Assembly (NCBI GenBank): GCA_900552345.1 | Contig: URZN01000100.1 | Coordinates: 1-5,614 of the forward strand | Source of the DNA: an uncultured Collinsella sp. | GTDB lineage: Bacteria > Actinomycetota > Coriobacteriia > Coriobacteriales > Coriobacteriaceae | Length of the DNA: 5,614 bases | Direction: 5' to 3' | In this document: positions 1 to 5,614 of the stretch, piece after piece | How positions within the stretch are numbered: position 1 is the stretch's first letter | Layout: every line of letters begins with the position of its first letter | Notes under the pieces: model-generated | Told to the model about the DNA's origin: nothing | Seen by the model: the letters and a program-made list of their open reading frames with translations, nothing else | Databases searched by the model: none | Translations under genes and position numbers: made by a program

Positions 1-1667
1 GCGGCGGTAACAGCGGCACCGACAGTCAGCGTGCCATCGGCAACGTGCGCGACGTGGGCATACAGGCCGTTGTGGTTCTTGGTGTCGGCAACGGTCAGCA
101 CAACGCCCTCGGCGGAAAGCTCGCCGGCATCGCCCTGCTGGCCACCCATCTCGGCATAGAACGGGGTGCGGTCGAGCACGACCTCGACGTCCTCGCCCGC
201 GGCAGCGGACTCGACGGACTCGCCGTTGCGCACGATGGCGACAACCTTGGCGCCCTCGATCACATCGTTGTCATAACCGTCGAACTCAGTCGCGGCGACC
301 TTGTCGGAAAGCTCAACCCACACGTCATTGAAGCTGCCCCAGGCGTCGCCCTTGGCGTTGGCGCGAGCGCGGGCCTTCTGGTCCTCCATGCAAGCGGTAA
401 AGCCATCCATGTCAACGTCGTGCCCAGCGGTGCCGGCGATCTCGACAGTCAGGTCGATGGGGAAACCAAAGGTGTCGTGAAGCTTAAAGGCAACATCGCC
501 CGGAAGCACAGCGCCCTCGGCAAGCGCGGCCAGGGCCTCGTCCAGGTAGACGCGGCCGTTGTCGAGCGTCGTGGAGAAGCGCTCCTCCTCGGAGGCGACG
601 ATACCCTTGACGAGCGCGACGTTCTTGAGCAGCTCGGGATAAGCCTCGCCCATCTGAGCGTTAACCTCGTCGATGAACTTGGTCAGGAAGGCGCCCTCGA
701 TGCCCAACAGGCGACCGTGGAACACGGCGCGGCGGAGCAGGCGGCGAAGGACGTACTCGCGTCCCTCGTTACCGGGGAGGATGCCGTCAGAGATCATAAA
801 GTCAACGGCACGGGAGTGGTCGGCGATGATGCGCAGAGAACGGCTAGCACCGGAGTAATCGTCAGCGTCATAGGTCTTGCCGCTAATCTTCTCGCCCAGC
901 TTGATGAGATGCTGCATCAGATCGCCGTCGTAGTTGGCGGTCTTGTGCTGCATGATGGCGGCCATGCGCTCAAGGCCCATGCCCGTATCGAGGTTACGGT
1001 GCGGCAGCTCCGGCATGGAGCCGTCCTCCTGGCGGTCGTACTGGGTAAAGACGAGGTTCCAGAACTCCAGGAAGCGGTCGCAGTCGCAGCCAGGCTTGCA
1101 GTCGGGGCTGCCGCAGCCGACCTCCTCGCCCATGTCAAAGTAAATCTCGGAGCACGGACCGCAGGGGCCGGTGGGGCCAGCGGCCCAGAAGTTGTCATCC
1201 TCGCCCAGGCGGGAGATGTGGTCCTCGGCAACGCCCAGGGAGCGCCACACATCGTGGGTCTCGTCGTCCTCGGTAAAGACGGTGAAGTACAGGCGGTCGA
1301 GCGGCAGCTTGAACTCCTTGGTAATAAGCTCAAAGGCCCAAGCGCAGGCCTGCTGCTTGGAGACGCCGCCAAAAGAGAAGTCGCCGAGCATCTCGAAGAA
1401 CGACAGGTGACGGCCGTCCTCGCCGATGCAATCGATGTCGTTGGTGCGGACGCACTTCTGGCAGGAGATAGCGCCGATCTCCTTCATGGTCTTCTTGCCC
1501 TGGTAGTACTCCTTAAACTGGTTCATGCCGGCGTTGGCAAGCAGCAGCGAAGGATCGTCGGGAACAAGAGACGAAGAAGGATAGAGCTTAAGACCGCGCT
1601 CCTCAAAGAAGTTGAGGAACTTGGAGCGGATCTCGGCCGTAGTCATTGACGGGTAGTCAGCACTCAT
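1..1667 (-). CDS. alaS: Alanyl-tRNA synthetase, N-terminal 555 residues (3' end beyond window)
   Basis: This class II aminoacyl-tRNA synthetase charges tRNA-Ala with alanine in the cytosol. The minus-strand frame is open from the ATG at 1667-1665 to the window edge. Residues 8-60 carry the family N-terminus, including LANAGMNQFKEYY (43-55). The motif 2 region follows with CVRTNDIDCIGEDGRH (72-87) and FFEMLGDFSF (90-99), then the glycine-rich AAGPTGPCGPCSEIYFD (162-178). Motif 3 is LDTGMGLERM (226-235), followed by the tRNA-recognition region with RIIADHSRAVDF (279-290) and NEGREYVLRRLLRRA (300-314). FYAEMGGQQGDAG (503-515) marks entry into the beta-barrel/editing half. The HxxxH editing-site motif and the C-Ala domain would lie outside; full proteins have about 870-880 residues. 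The start at 1667 is preferred over the in-frame ATG at 1646 because GAGGAG sits 9 nt upstream of it. A Cys-rich insert (185-196) is a known variant in some bacterial AlaRS. The truncation is only the window boundary. Confidence 0.97.
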   Translation of the reverse strand, partial: MSADYPSMTTAEIRSKFLNFFEERGLKLYPSSSLVPDDPSLLLANAGMNQFKEYYQGKKTMKEIGAISCQKCVRTNDIDCIGEDGRHLSFFEMLGDFSFGGVSKQQACAWAFELITKEFKLPLDRLYFTVFTEDDETHDVWRSLGVAEDHISRLGEDDNFWAAGPTGPCGPCSEIYFDMGEEVGCGSPDCKPGCDCDRFLEFWNLVFTQYDRQEDGSMPELPHRNLDTGMGLERMAAIMQHKTANYDGDLMQHLIKLGEKISGKTYDADDYSGASRSLRIIADHSRAVDFMISDGILPGNEGREYVLRRLLRRAVFHGRLLGIEGAFLTKFIDEVNAQMGEAYPELLKNVALVKGIVASEEERFSTTLDNGRVYLDEALAALAEGAVLPGDVAFKLHDTFGFPIDLTVEIAGTAGHDVDMDGFTACMEDQKARARANAKGDAWGSFNDVWVELSDKVAATEFDGYDNDVIEGAKVVAIVRNGESVESAAAGEDVEVVLDRTPFYAEMGGQQGDAGELSAEGVVLTVADTKNHNGLYAHVAHVADGTLTVGAAVTA

Positions 1668-1676
1668 AGAGGGAAT

Positions 1677-1682
1677 CTCCTC
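1677..1682 (-). promoter_or_regulatory. Ribosome binding site of alaS
   Basis: The minus strand reads GAGGAG with 9 nt before the ATG at 1667-1665. This decides the start in favour of MSADYP over the internal Met8. Confidence 0.75.
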
Positions 1683-1683
1683 G

Positions 1684-1698
1684 GTTTCACATCGAAAC
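1684..1698 (-). repeat. Short inverted repeat in the alaS leader
   Basis: GTTTC (1684-1688) and GAAAC (1694-1698) form a 5-bp inverted repeat around a 5-nt loop. On the minus strand it lies just upstream of the alaS ribosome binding site and inside the predicted leader. It could fold as a small hairpin next to the Shine-Dalgarno sequence or be a protein-binding palindrome. A repeat this short may also be chance. Confidence 0.3.
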
Positions 1699-1713
1699 AG
1701 TTCAAACGTAACG

Positions 1714-1741
1714 ATATTACCATCCCGCCGCGCAAGTGCAA
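1714..1741 (-). promoter_or_regulatory. Candidate sigma-A-type promoter of alaS
   Basis: On the minus strand, TGG followed by TAATAT (1722-1714) forms an extended -10 element. TTGCAC at 1741-1736 is a weak -35 (only TTG fits the consensus well) at 16-nt spacing. The expected transcript start is near 1707, giving a leader of about 40 nt. The context supports it: a terminator lies just upstream, so alaS needs its own promoter. It is a motif match only, with no experimental support. Confidence 0.45.
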
Positions 1742-1770
1742 AAAAGAGGGCCGGCACAATGCCGGCCCTT
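1740..1770 (-). terminator. Rho-independent terminator of the permease-containing operon
   Basis: A perfect 9-bp stem, AGGGCCGGC (1747-1755) and GCCGGCCCT (1761-1769), encloses a 5-nt loop. One G-T pair (1746/1770) can extend it. On the minus strand the stem is followed directly by a run of six T (1745-1740). It lies about 50 nt after the permease stop codon and before the alaS promoter, so it should end transcripts reading from the sigma-factor operon. There is no matching T-run on the plus-strand side, so the orientation is clear. Confidence 0.88.
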
Positions 1771-1819
1771 CAGCGAAATTGCATGTTAGCGCGTATGAAT
1801 GTTGACTCAAATTACCCCG

Positions 1820-3229
1820 CTAGTTGTCATCATCGTCCATGGAGCCGTCGATGCCGGTATTGGTATCGTCGTCCGAGTTGGAATCATCGTCTTTGGCGAA
1901 GGGGTTCTTGAAGAAGCCCGTGGCATCGGGTTGCAGGCCCGAGAGCTTAATCCAGGGATTATCGAGCTCGGGCTTGGGCATGGCCTTGGCCTCGGGCGCA
2001 GTCTCGTTACCGATGAGCTCGGACTCATAGATGAAGGTGTCGTCGCCGAGCGCGTCGTAGGCGGCGACCGGATTGCCATCGGCATCGCGGTACGGCGTGC
2101 CCTTAAACACGGCTCCGTCATAGGCCACAAGCTGACGGCCGGTCTCATTCTCGAAGTAGTACACGAAGATGCCCTTGAGGGCCGCACAAAGCGGGATGGC
2201 AATAATCATGCCGATGGGCCCCATGAGTGCCGAACCAATAACGAGAGCCGTAAGGCTCATAATGGGATGCACCTGCACTGAGCTCTGCATGACCTTAGGC
2301 GAAATCACATTGTCGGTGACGTTTTGCGCGACCATCGTCACGATGAGCGTCCATAACGCCAACATGGGGCTGAACATAAAGCCGAGTACCGTGGCGATTG
2401 CCGCGCTCACCCAGGGACCGACGACCGGAACCAAGTGCATGATGCCAGTGAAGATAGCCATGAGCGCCGCATACGGATGGCCGATAATCAGGAAGCCGAT
2501 AAAGGCGAGGAAACCACCGCAGATGGACGTCACGACCATACCGCGCATGTAGCCGCCGACAGAGCGAGAAAGGATGGCGACCATAAAGCGGTACGAGGTC
2601 TCCTTCTCCTGACCGATGATGGTGCAAATCTCGTGATGCATGCGAGGGTAGTCGCAGGCCATCCAGTAGGCAAGCACCAGACCAAGGAAGATCACGAACA
2701 ACTGCGAGGCCGTATTGGTGATGAGCGGGAACACACCGCGACCAAGCTCGGCAGCAATCTGAGACACATACTTCGATGCCACGGTAACCAGCGACGAAAG
2801 ATTATCGTCCAAATACTCCTTGAGCGGCGTGTTATTGAGCGTCTTGGCATGCGAGATCATCTCATTGAGATCGCCACCCGCAACACGAAGCTGCTCGGGC
2901 AGGCGGCTCAGGACTTCCATGATCTGACCAAAGAGAATCGGCGACAAGATGCAAACGACACCGACGAGCACGGCAACAACAACAATAAGCGCGATAAGCG
3001 AACCGATGCCGCGATTCACGCCATGGTGCTCGAGCCAGTTGGTGATCGGGGACATCACAAAGGCAATGATGGAACCAACAGCGAGAAACTCGATAACCGG
3101 CGCCAGGATGCCCATAAGGTTAAAGATGACAGCAGCAATAACAATGCAGCCGACAACAGCCCAAATGCGCAGCGTCAGAATGCGGGTGTCGCGCAGCACG
3201 CGATCGGTTTGTTGGGGGTGCTCACTCAT
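1820..3229 (-). CDS. AI-2E family (PerM-type) membrane permease with acidic C-terminal tail
   Basis: This 469-residue inner-membrane protein belongs to the AI-2E transporter family. Members have been linked to autoinducer-2 export, Na+/H+ antiport and other small-molecule efflux; the substrate here cannot be read from sequence. Hydrophobic segments lie near residues 22-40, 44-60, 76-101, 166-190, 228-250, 253-272, 273-301 and 320-355. Family signatures are present: PYAALMAIFTGIMHLVPVVG (252-271), NVISPKVM (307-314), and HPIMSLTALVIGSALMGPIG (321-340) followed by IAIP. Residues 103-160 form the usual hydrophilic amphipathic region between membrane segments. Residues from about 360 to the end form a hydrophilic tail, longer than in typical members, finishing in Asp clusters (447-449, 453-455, 465-468). 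The start overlaps the sigma-factor stop in an ATGA, and the nearest GGAG is 13 nt upstream, which suggests translational coupling. It is the last gene before the terminator. Confidence 0.9.
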   Translation of the reverse strand: MSEHPQQTDRVLRDTRILTLRIWAVVGCIVIAAVIFNLMGILAPVIEFLAVGSIIAFVMSPITNWLEHHGVNRGIGSLIALIVVVAVLVGVVCILSPILFGQIMEVLSRLPEQLRVAGGDLNEMISHAKTLNNTPLKEYLDDNLSSLVTVASKYVSQIAAELGRGVFPLITNTASQLFVIFLGLVLAYWMACDYPRMHHEICTIIGQEKETSYRFMVAILSRSVGGYMRGMVVTSICGGFLAFIGFLIIGHPYAALMAIFTGIMHLVPVVGPWVSAAIATVLGFMFSPMLALWTLIVTMVAQNVTDNVISPKVMQSSVQVHPIMSLTALVIGSALMGPIGMIIAIPLCAALKGIFVYYFENETGRQLVAYDGAVFKGTPYRDADGNPVAAYDALGDDTFIYESELIGNETAPEAKAMPKPELDNPWIKLSGLQPDATGFFKNPFAKDDDSNSDDDTNTGIDGSMDDDDN

Positions 3230-4017
3230 GAACGAATCATCACTCCGTCGGGGTCGATCTTGTCCTGAATCTTCTTAAGCGTGCGGCGCAGCAGACGCGA
3301 AACCTGCACCTGAGAAATACCCAGCTTCTTGGCGATCTCGATCTGGGTCATGCCCTTCACGAAGCGCAGCTCGATCACCTCGCGCTCGCGCGGCGAGAAA
3401 TCACGGATGGCTTCCTCGATCACTAGGCGGTCATCGGTAAAGTCGAGCTCGTTGTCGTCGTCGGCGTAACGGTCGAGAATCGAAGGGGCATCGTCGGAAT
3501 CGGACGCACCAGGAGCCTCGATGGGCACCGAGGTATAGGCCGAAGACGATTCCATAGCCTCGAGGACCTCATCGACAGTCACATCTAGATACTCAGCGAT
3601 CTCCTCAACCTTGGGCGAACGCTGCAGCTCGTTGGTAAGTTTGTCAGTAGCCTGGTTGACCTTGGCCGAGAGCTCCTGCAGACGACGCGGTACGCGCACG
3701 CTCCAGCCCTTGTCGCGGAAATGGCGTTTGATCTCGCCCAGGATAGTGGGTGTCGCAAACGTCGTGAACTCAAGACCGCGCTCGGGATCAAAACGGTCAA
3801 TAGCCTTGAGCAAACCCAGATAGCCGACCTGCATGAGGTCGTCGAGCGGCTCGCCGCGATTCTTAAATTTGTTGGCAAGAAACCTTACCAGGTTCATATG
3901 GGACATGACGAGCTGTTCGCGGGCGTCCGGATCACCGGTCTCCTTGTAGCGACGAAACAGCTCGCGGGTTTTCTCCTTGTCCCAAGCGGTCTTGCCGCTC
4001 CGGGAACGTTCGGTCAT
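3226..4017 (-). CDS. sigB: SigB/SigF-family alternative RNA polymerase sigma factor
   Basis: This 263-residue group 3 sigma factor directs RNA polymerase to stress or differentiation promoters. Region 2 (about 31-101) is highly typical: LVMSHMNLVRFLANKF (36-51), the core-binding DDLMQVGYLGLLKAIDRFDP (59-78), and the -10-recognising FTTFATPTILGEIKRHFRDK (84-103), followed by GWSVRVPRRLQEL. Region 3 covers about 112-160, with RSPKVEEIAEYLDV (133-146). An acidic linker (about 168-197) leads to region 4 (198-252), whose helix-turn-helix is MTQIEIAKKLGISQVQVSRL (223-242). Length and order match complete SigB/SigF proteins. Its ATG lies 1 nt after the anti-sigma stop codon, with only a weak purine-rich site (AAGGCGGA, 4033-4026), so coupled translation is likely. 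Adjacent cognate anti-sigma genes are usual for this family. The SigB versus SigF name is a convention I cannot settle. Confidence 0.95.
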   Translation of the reverse strand: MTERSRSGKTAWDKEKTRELFRRYKETGDPDAREQLVMSHMNLVRFLANKFKNRGEPLDDLMQVGYLGLLKAIDRFDPERGLEFTTFATPTILGEIKRHFRDKGWSVRVPRRLQELSAKVNQATDKLTNELQRSPKVEEIAEYLDVTVDEVLEAMESSSAYTSVPIEAPGASDSDDAPSILDRYADDDNELDFTDDRLVIEEAIRDFSPREREVIELRFVKGMTQIEIAKKLGISQVQVSRLLRRTLKKIQDKIDPDGVMIRS

Positions 4018-4018
4018 A

Positions 4019-4396
4019 TTAAATATCCGCCTTGAGGTCGAGGGAAAGCGTCAGGGGCGCCGCAGTCTTTTCGTAGGAGTCGCACACGCTCGCCAAAATA
4101 AGCTCGGCATAAACAGCAGCCTGGTCATCCTCGTCGACGGTGGCCTGATCGCCAAAGGTAAAGGTCATGCGAACGTGAGATTCATCGACATCGAATTTGA
4201 TTGAGATGTCGTCGGAATCAACAGCCGTGCAGCCAAAGATAAAGGCTTCCTCGGCAGCCATGCGGATGTCCTCGATGCGATCGACGGACATGGAGCAGAG
4301 CGCACCGACATTTGCCGCCGTCATGCGCACAAGGCGCGCCAGACGCGGGTCGCCGGCAACGGTCAGCGTAATGGGGCAAGTTGCTTCGCTACTCAT
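4019..4396 (-). CDS. rsbW: RsbW/UsfX-like anti-sigma factor with degenerate ATP-binding site
   Basis: This 125-residue protein probably binds and inhibits the sigma factor encoded 1 nt downstream. The assignment rests on position and on a GHKL-like pattern: an N-terminal strand (ITLTVAGDPRLARLVR, 9-24), the helix RIEDIRMAAEEAFIF (40-54) matching the N-box helix of RsbW, SpoIIAB and mycobacterial UsfX, then the strand pairs ISIKFDVDESHVRMTFTF (64-81). The Asn expected in the N-box (SpoIIAB EAVTN) is Phe here (EAFIF). No DxGxG (G1) box or glycine-rich G2 box is visible, and the protein is shorter than typical RsbW (about 145-160). It may therefore inhibit without kinase activity. The start at 4396 is chosen because GAGGAG lies 7 nt upstream; an in-frame ATG at 4510 would run deep into the previous gene. 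It overlaps that gene's 3' end by 8 nt. An alternative is an inactive paralogue with another partner. Confidence 0.75.
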   Translation of the reverse strand: MSSEATCPITLTVAGDPRLARLVRMTAANVGALCSMSVDRIEDIRMAAEEAFIFGCTAVDSDDISIKFDVDESHVRMTFTFGDQATVDEDDQAAVYAELILASVCDSYEKTAAPLTLSLDLKADI

Positions 4397-4979
4397 CGCA
4401 GGACTCCTCGGTGGTCTCGGCGGGCGTGTAGGTGTAATACTGGGCTGCTTTAGCAGCAGGCTTCTGTGCATCATTGTCACCAGCAGCGACATCGTCCCCG
4501 GCTTCGCCAATCAGGACACGCTCGGTCGGCTGCTCGGCTTCTTCGGCAGCGGAAAACTTGCGCTCAGCGTCGGCCGCGGGAGCCTTCACCTTGTTAAAGA
4601 GTTTCTGCACGGCACCTGCCGCAGAATCAGTCACGCTCGACACAGCATTGCTGGCCTCGGCCATGCTACCGGTGACCTCAGAAATGTCGCGAACCACGGC
4701 TTCGACCTCTACGAGATTGGAGGTAAGGGCATCAACTGCCGTCTTGCTCGACTTAAGCAGCGGCTCCATCTGGGCAAGCGCCGGCGTAAGCTCATCGACA
4801 GCGCCATCGAGCTTTCCCACCACAGGCTGAGCCTCGGCGATGGTGTTGTTGAGGTCGTTAACGGTCTTATCGAGCGAGTCGACAACGGTGCGGGTCTTGC
4901 GCAGGGTAAGCGCGAGCTCAACGATGGCCCACACGCCGGCAACAGCGAGCAGCAGCAGGGCGATTTGAATGGGACTCAT
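4389..4979 (-). CDS. DUF948 (YtxG-like) single-pass membrane protein, first gene of the sigma operon
   Basis: This 196-residue protein has one N-terminal transmembrane helix (IQIALLLLAVAGVWAIVELA, 4-23). A long helical segment follows with repeated Leu/Val spacing (about 27-135), for example VVDSLDKTVNDLNN (32-45) and AVDELTPALAQMEPLL (60-75). The tail is acidic and Ala/Glu-rich (136-196), ending in SCDE. This layout matches the DUF948 family, whose B. subtilis member YtxG is a general-stress protein under SigB control; no biochemical role is established. The start at 4979 is chosen because GGGAGG lies 5 nt upstream; an in-frame ATG at 5057 lacks such support. The stop lies inside the anti-sigma start, an 8-nt overlap, so the two are probably co-transcribed. 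Family assignment is by pattern, not by a profile search. A generic coiled-coil membrane protein is the alternative. Confidence 0.75.
   Translation of the reverse strand: MSPIQIALLLLAVAGVWAIVELALTLRKTRTVVDSLDKTVNDLNNTIAEAQPVVGKLDGAVDELTPALAQMEPLLKSSKTAVDALTSNLVEVEAVVRDISEVTGSMAEASNAVSSVTDSAAGAVQKLFNKVKAPAADAERKFSAAEEAEQPTERVLIGEAGDDVAAGDNDAQKPAAKAAQYYTYTPAETTEESCDE
4404..4409 (-). promoter_or_regulatory. Ribosome binding site fixing the anti-sigma start
   Basis: The minus strand reads GAGGAG, 7 nt before the ATG at 4396-4394, inside the last codons of the upstream gene. It supports the 125-residue form over the longer open frame beginning at 4510. Confidence 0.7.
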
Positions 4980-4984
4980 ACAAG

Positions 4985-4990
4985 CCTCCC
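4985..4990 (-). promoter_or_regulatory. Ribosome binding site fixing the DUF948 gene start
   Basis: The minus strand reads GGGAGG with 5 nt before the ATG at 4979-4977. It favours the start MSPIQIA over the in-frame ATG 78 nt further upstream. Confidence 0.7.
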
Positions 4991-5079
4991 AAAGGAATCG
5001 ATATACAGACGGTTTCCATGGTACCCCAAAGGGGACCGAACATGCCATGAGCAGCAACGTGGGACAAAATTATCAGCAG

Positions 5080-5614
5080 CTACTTCGGTGCATTCCCGCT
5101 GCGGTCGCGTTCACTTTGCTCTACGCGCCACTCTTCCCAACCGCGGCCGGCAGGCTGCCAAAATGCACCGCGTTCCAAGCCTTCGGGCAAATAGCGCTGG
5201 TCGACCCAGCCTTCGGGATAATCATGTGGATACTTATACACACCGTATTCATCGCTGCCCGGGCGATGGCGATCGCGCAGATAACTCGGCACCTCGCGAA
5301 GCCCACTAGAATGGATATCGGCCAGCGCCGCATCGATCGAAGCCTCACACGCGTTGGATTTTGGCGCCAAGCACACATAGAGTGCAGCCTGAGCCAGGTT
5401 AATGCGGCACTCGGGATAGCCAATGACCTCGGCAGACTTAAACGCGGCATGCGCCACCAAAAGCGCCTGCGGGTCGGCGTTGCCAACATCCTCAGAAGCG
5501 TGAATCATAATGCGGCGAGCGATAAACTTAGGATCCTCCCCAGCATCGATCATGCGCGCGAGCCAATAGATCGTGGCATCGGGGTCACTACCGCGCATGG
5601 ACTTGATGAACGCA
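5080..5614 (-). CDS. rarA: Replication-associated recombination protein RarA/MgsA, C-terminal 177 residues (5' end beyond window)
   Basis: RarA is a cytosolic AAA+ ATPase related to clamp loaders that acts at stalled or damaged replication forks; full proteins have about 420-450 residues. The window holds the end of the reading frame, which is open to position 5614. The segment AFIKSMRGSDPDATIYWLAR is the classic start of the RarA C-terminal helical region. It is followed by MIDAGEDPKFIARRIMIHAS and EDVGNADPQALLVAHAAF. The MgsA_C end domain shows YGVYKYPHDYPEGWVDQRYL and then GRGWEEWR. This region mediates tetramerisation in characterised homologues. The AAA+ module with Walker A and B motifs lies upstream, outside the window. 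The internal ATG at 5598 is not a start. It ends 100 nt before the DUF948 gene; I see no convincing terminator between them, so read-through is possible. Confidence 0.96.
   Translation of the reverse strand, partial: AFIKSMRGSDPDATIYWLARMIDAGEDPKFIARRIMIHASEDVGNADPQALLVAHAAFKSAEVIGYPECRINLAQAALYVCLAPKSNACEASIDAALADIHSSGLREVPSYLRDRHRPGSDEYGVYKYPHDYPEGWVDQRYLPEGLERGAFWQPAGRGWEEWRVEQSERDRSGNAPK

Noticed and set aside
45..1649. A 534-codon open frame on the plus strand
   Set aside because: It lies antisense to alaS, whose minus-strand frame matches the family along its whole length. The plus-strand translation is low-complexity (Val/Leu/Gly/Ala-rich), as expected for the reverse of a GC-rich gene.
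1799..2281. A 160-codon open frame on the plus strand
   Set aside because: It is antisense to the permease tail and crosses the permease stop codon. There is no ribosome binding site or domain support.
2435..3268. A 277-codon open frame on the plus strand
   Set aside because: It is a shadow of the permease gene. Its His/Asp/Arg/Asn-rich composition is the antisense image of a membrane protein, with no family signature.
4443..4456. GCTGC/GCAGC inverted repeat inside the DUF948 gene
   Set aside because: It falls in codons for an Ala-Ala-Lys-Ala-Ala stretch and is explained by repeated Ala codons. It has no T-run and no regulatory context.
5024..5034. CCCC-AAA-GGGG hairpin after rarA
   Set aside because: The stem is only 4 bp before mismatches and no T-run follows on the minus strand, so it is not a credible terminator.
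5021..5041. A possible SigB-type promoter upstream of the DUF948 gene (GTTCGG and GGGTAC on the minus strand)
   Set aside because: The spacing between the two elements is only 9 nt against the usual 12-15, and GTTCGG is a poor -35. The GGGTAC half alone is too short to claim, though autoregulation would make biological sense.
4999..5097. Sigma-A-like -10 boxes (GATAAT at 5074-5069, TATATC at 5005-5000) between rarA and the DUF948 gene
   Set aside because: Neither has an acceptable -35 at 16-18 nt, and the second would start transcription almost on the ribosome binding site. I cannot name a promoter for this operon.
4197..5309. A 370-codon open frame on the plus strand across the anti-sigma, DUF948 and rarA genes
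   Set aside because: It is antisense to three genes that have good starts and family matches, crosses their boundaries, and shows no recognisable domain.

Overview
The window looks like a chromosomal segment of a GC-rich actinobacterium. The best fit is class Coriobacteriia (Collinsella or a close relative). This rests on the rarA-to-alaS gene order, a SigB/SigF-type sigma factor beside a UsfX/RsbW-like anti-sigma protein, and the codon style; the genus is an inference. All six genes lie on the minus strand, so in transcription order they run from high to low coordinates. I see no mobile element, CRISPR array, tRNA or rRNA. The many long open frames on the plus strand are antisense shadows.

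In transcription order: (1) 5614-5080, the C-terminal part of the replication-associated AAA+ ATPase RarA/MgsA, cut by the window edge. (2) 4979-4389, a 196-residue single-span membrane protein of DUF948 (YtxG-like) type. (3) 4396-4019, a 125-residue GHKL-derived anti-sigma factor with eroded ATP-binding motifs. (4) 4017-3226, a complete 263-residue SigB/SigF-family sigma factor. (5) 3229-1820, a 469-residue AI-2E-family permease with a long acidic cytosolic tail. A strong Rho-independent terminator follows (1770-1740). (6) 1667-1, the first 555 residues of alanyl-tRNA synthetase, with its own candidate extended -10 promoter, cut by the window edge.

Genes 2 to 5 are packed like one operon: an 8-nt overlap, a 1-nt gap, then a 4-nt ATGA overlap, ending in the terminator. 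The set reads as a stress-sigma module: membrane coiled-coil protein, anti-sigma factor, sigma factor and permease, placed between two housekeeping genes (rarA and alaS). No RsbV/SpoIIAA-like anti-anti-sigma gene is present in the cluster, and the anti-sigma protein lacks the usual ATP-site residues. How the sigma factor is released is therefore the most interesting open question here. Nothing in the window is clearly a wholly new system. The items most worth a second look are the degenerate anti-sigma factor, the operon composition, the acidic permease tail, and the overlap of the terminator T-run with the alaS -35 box.
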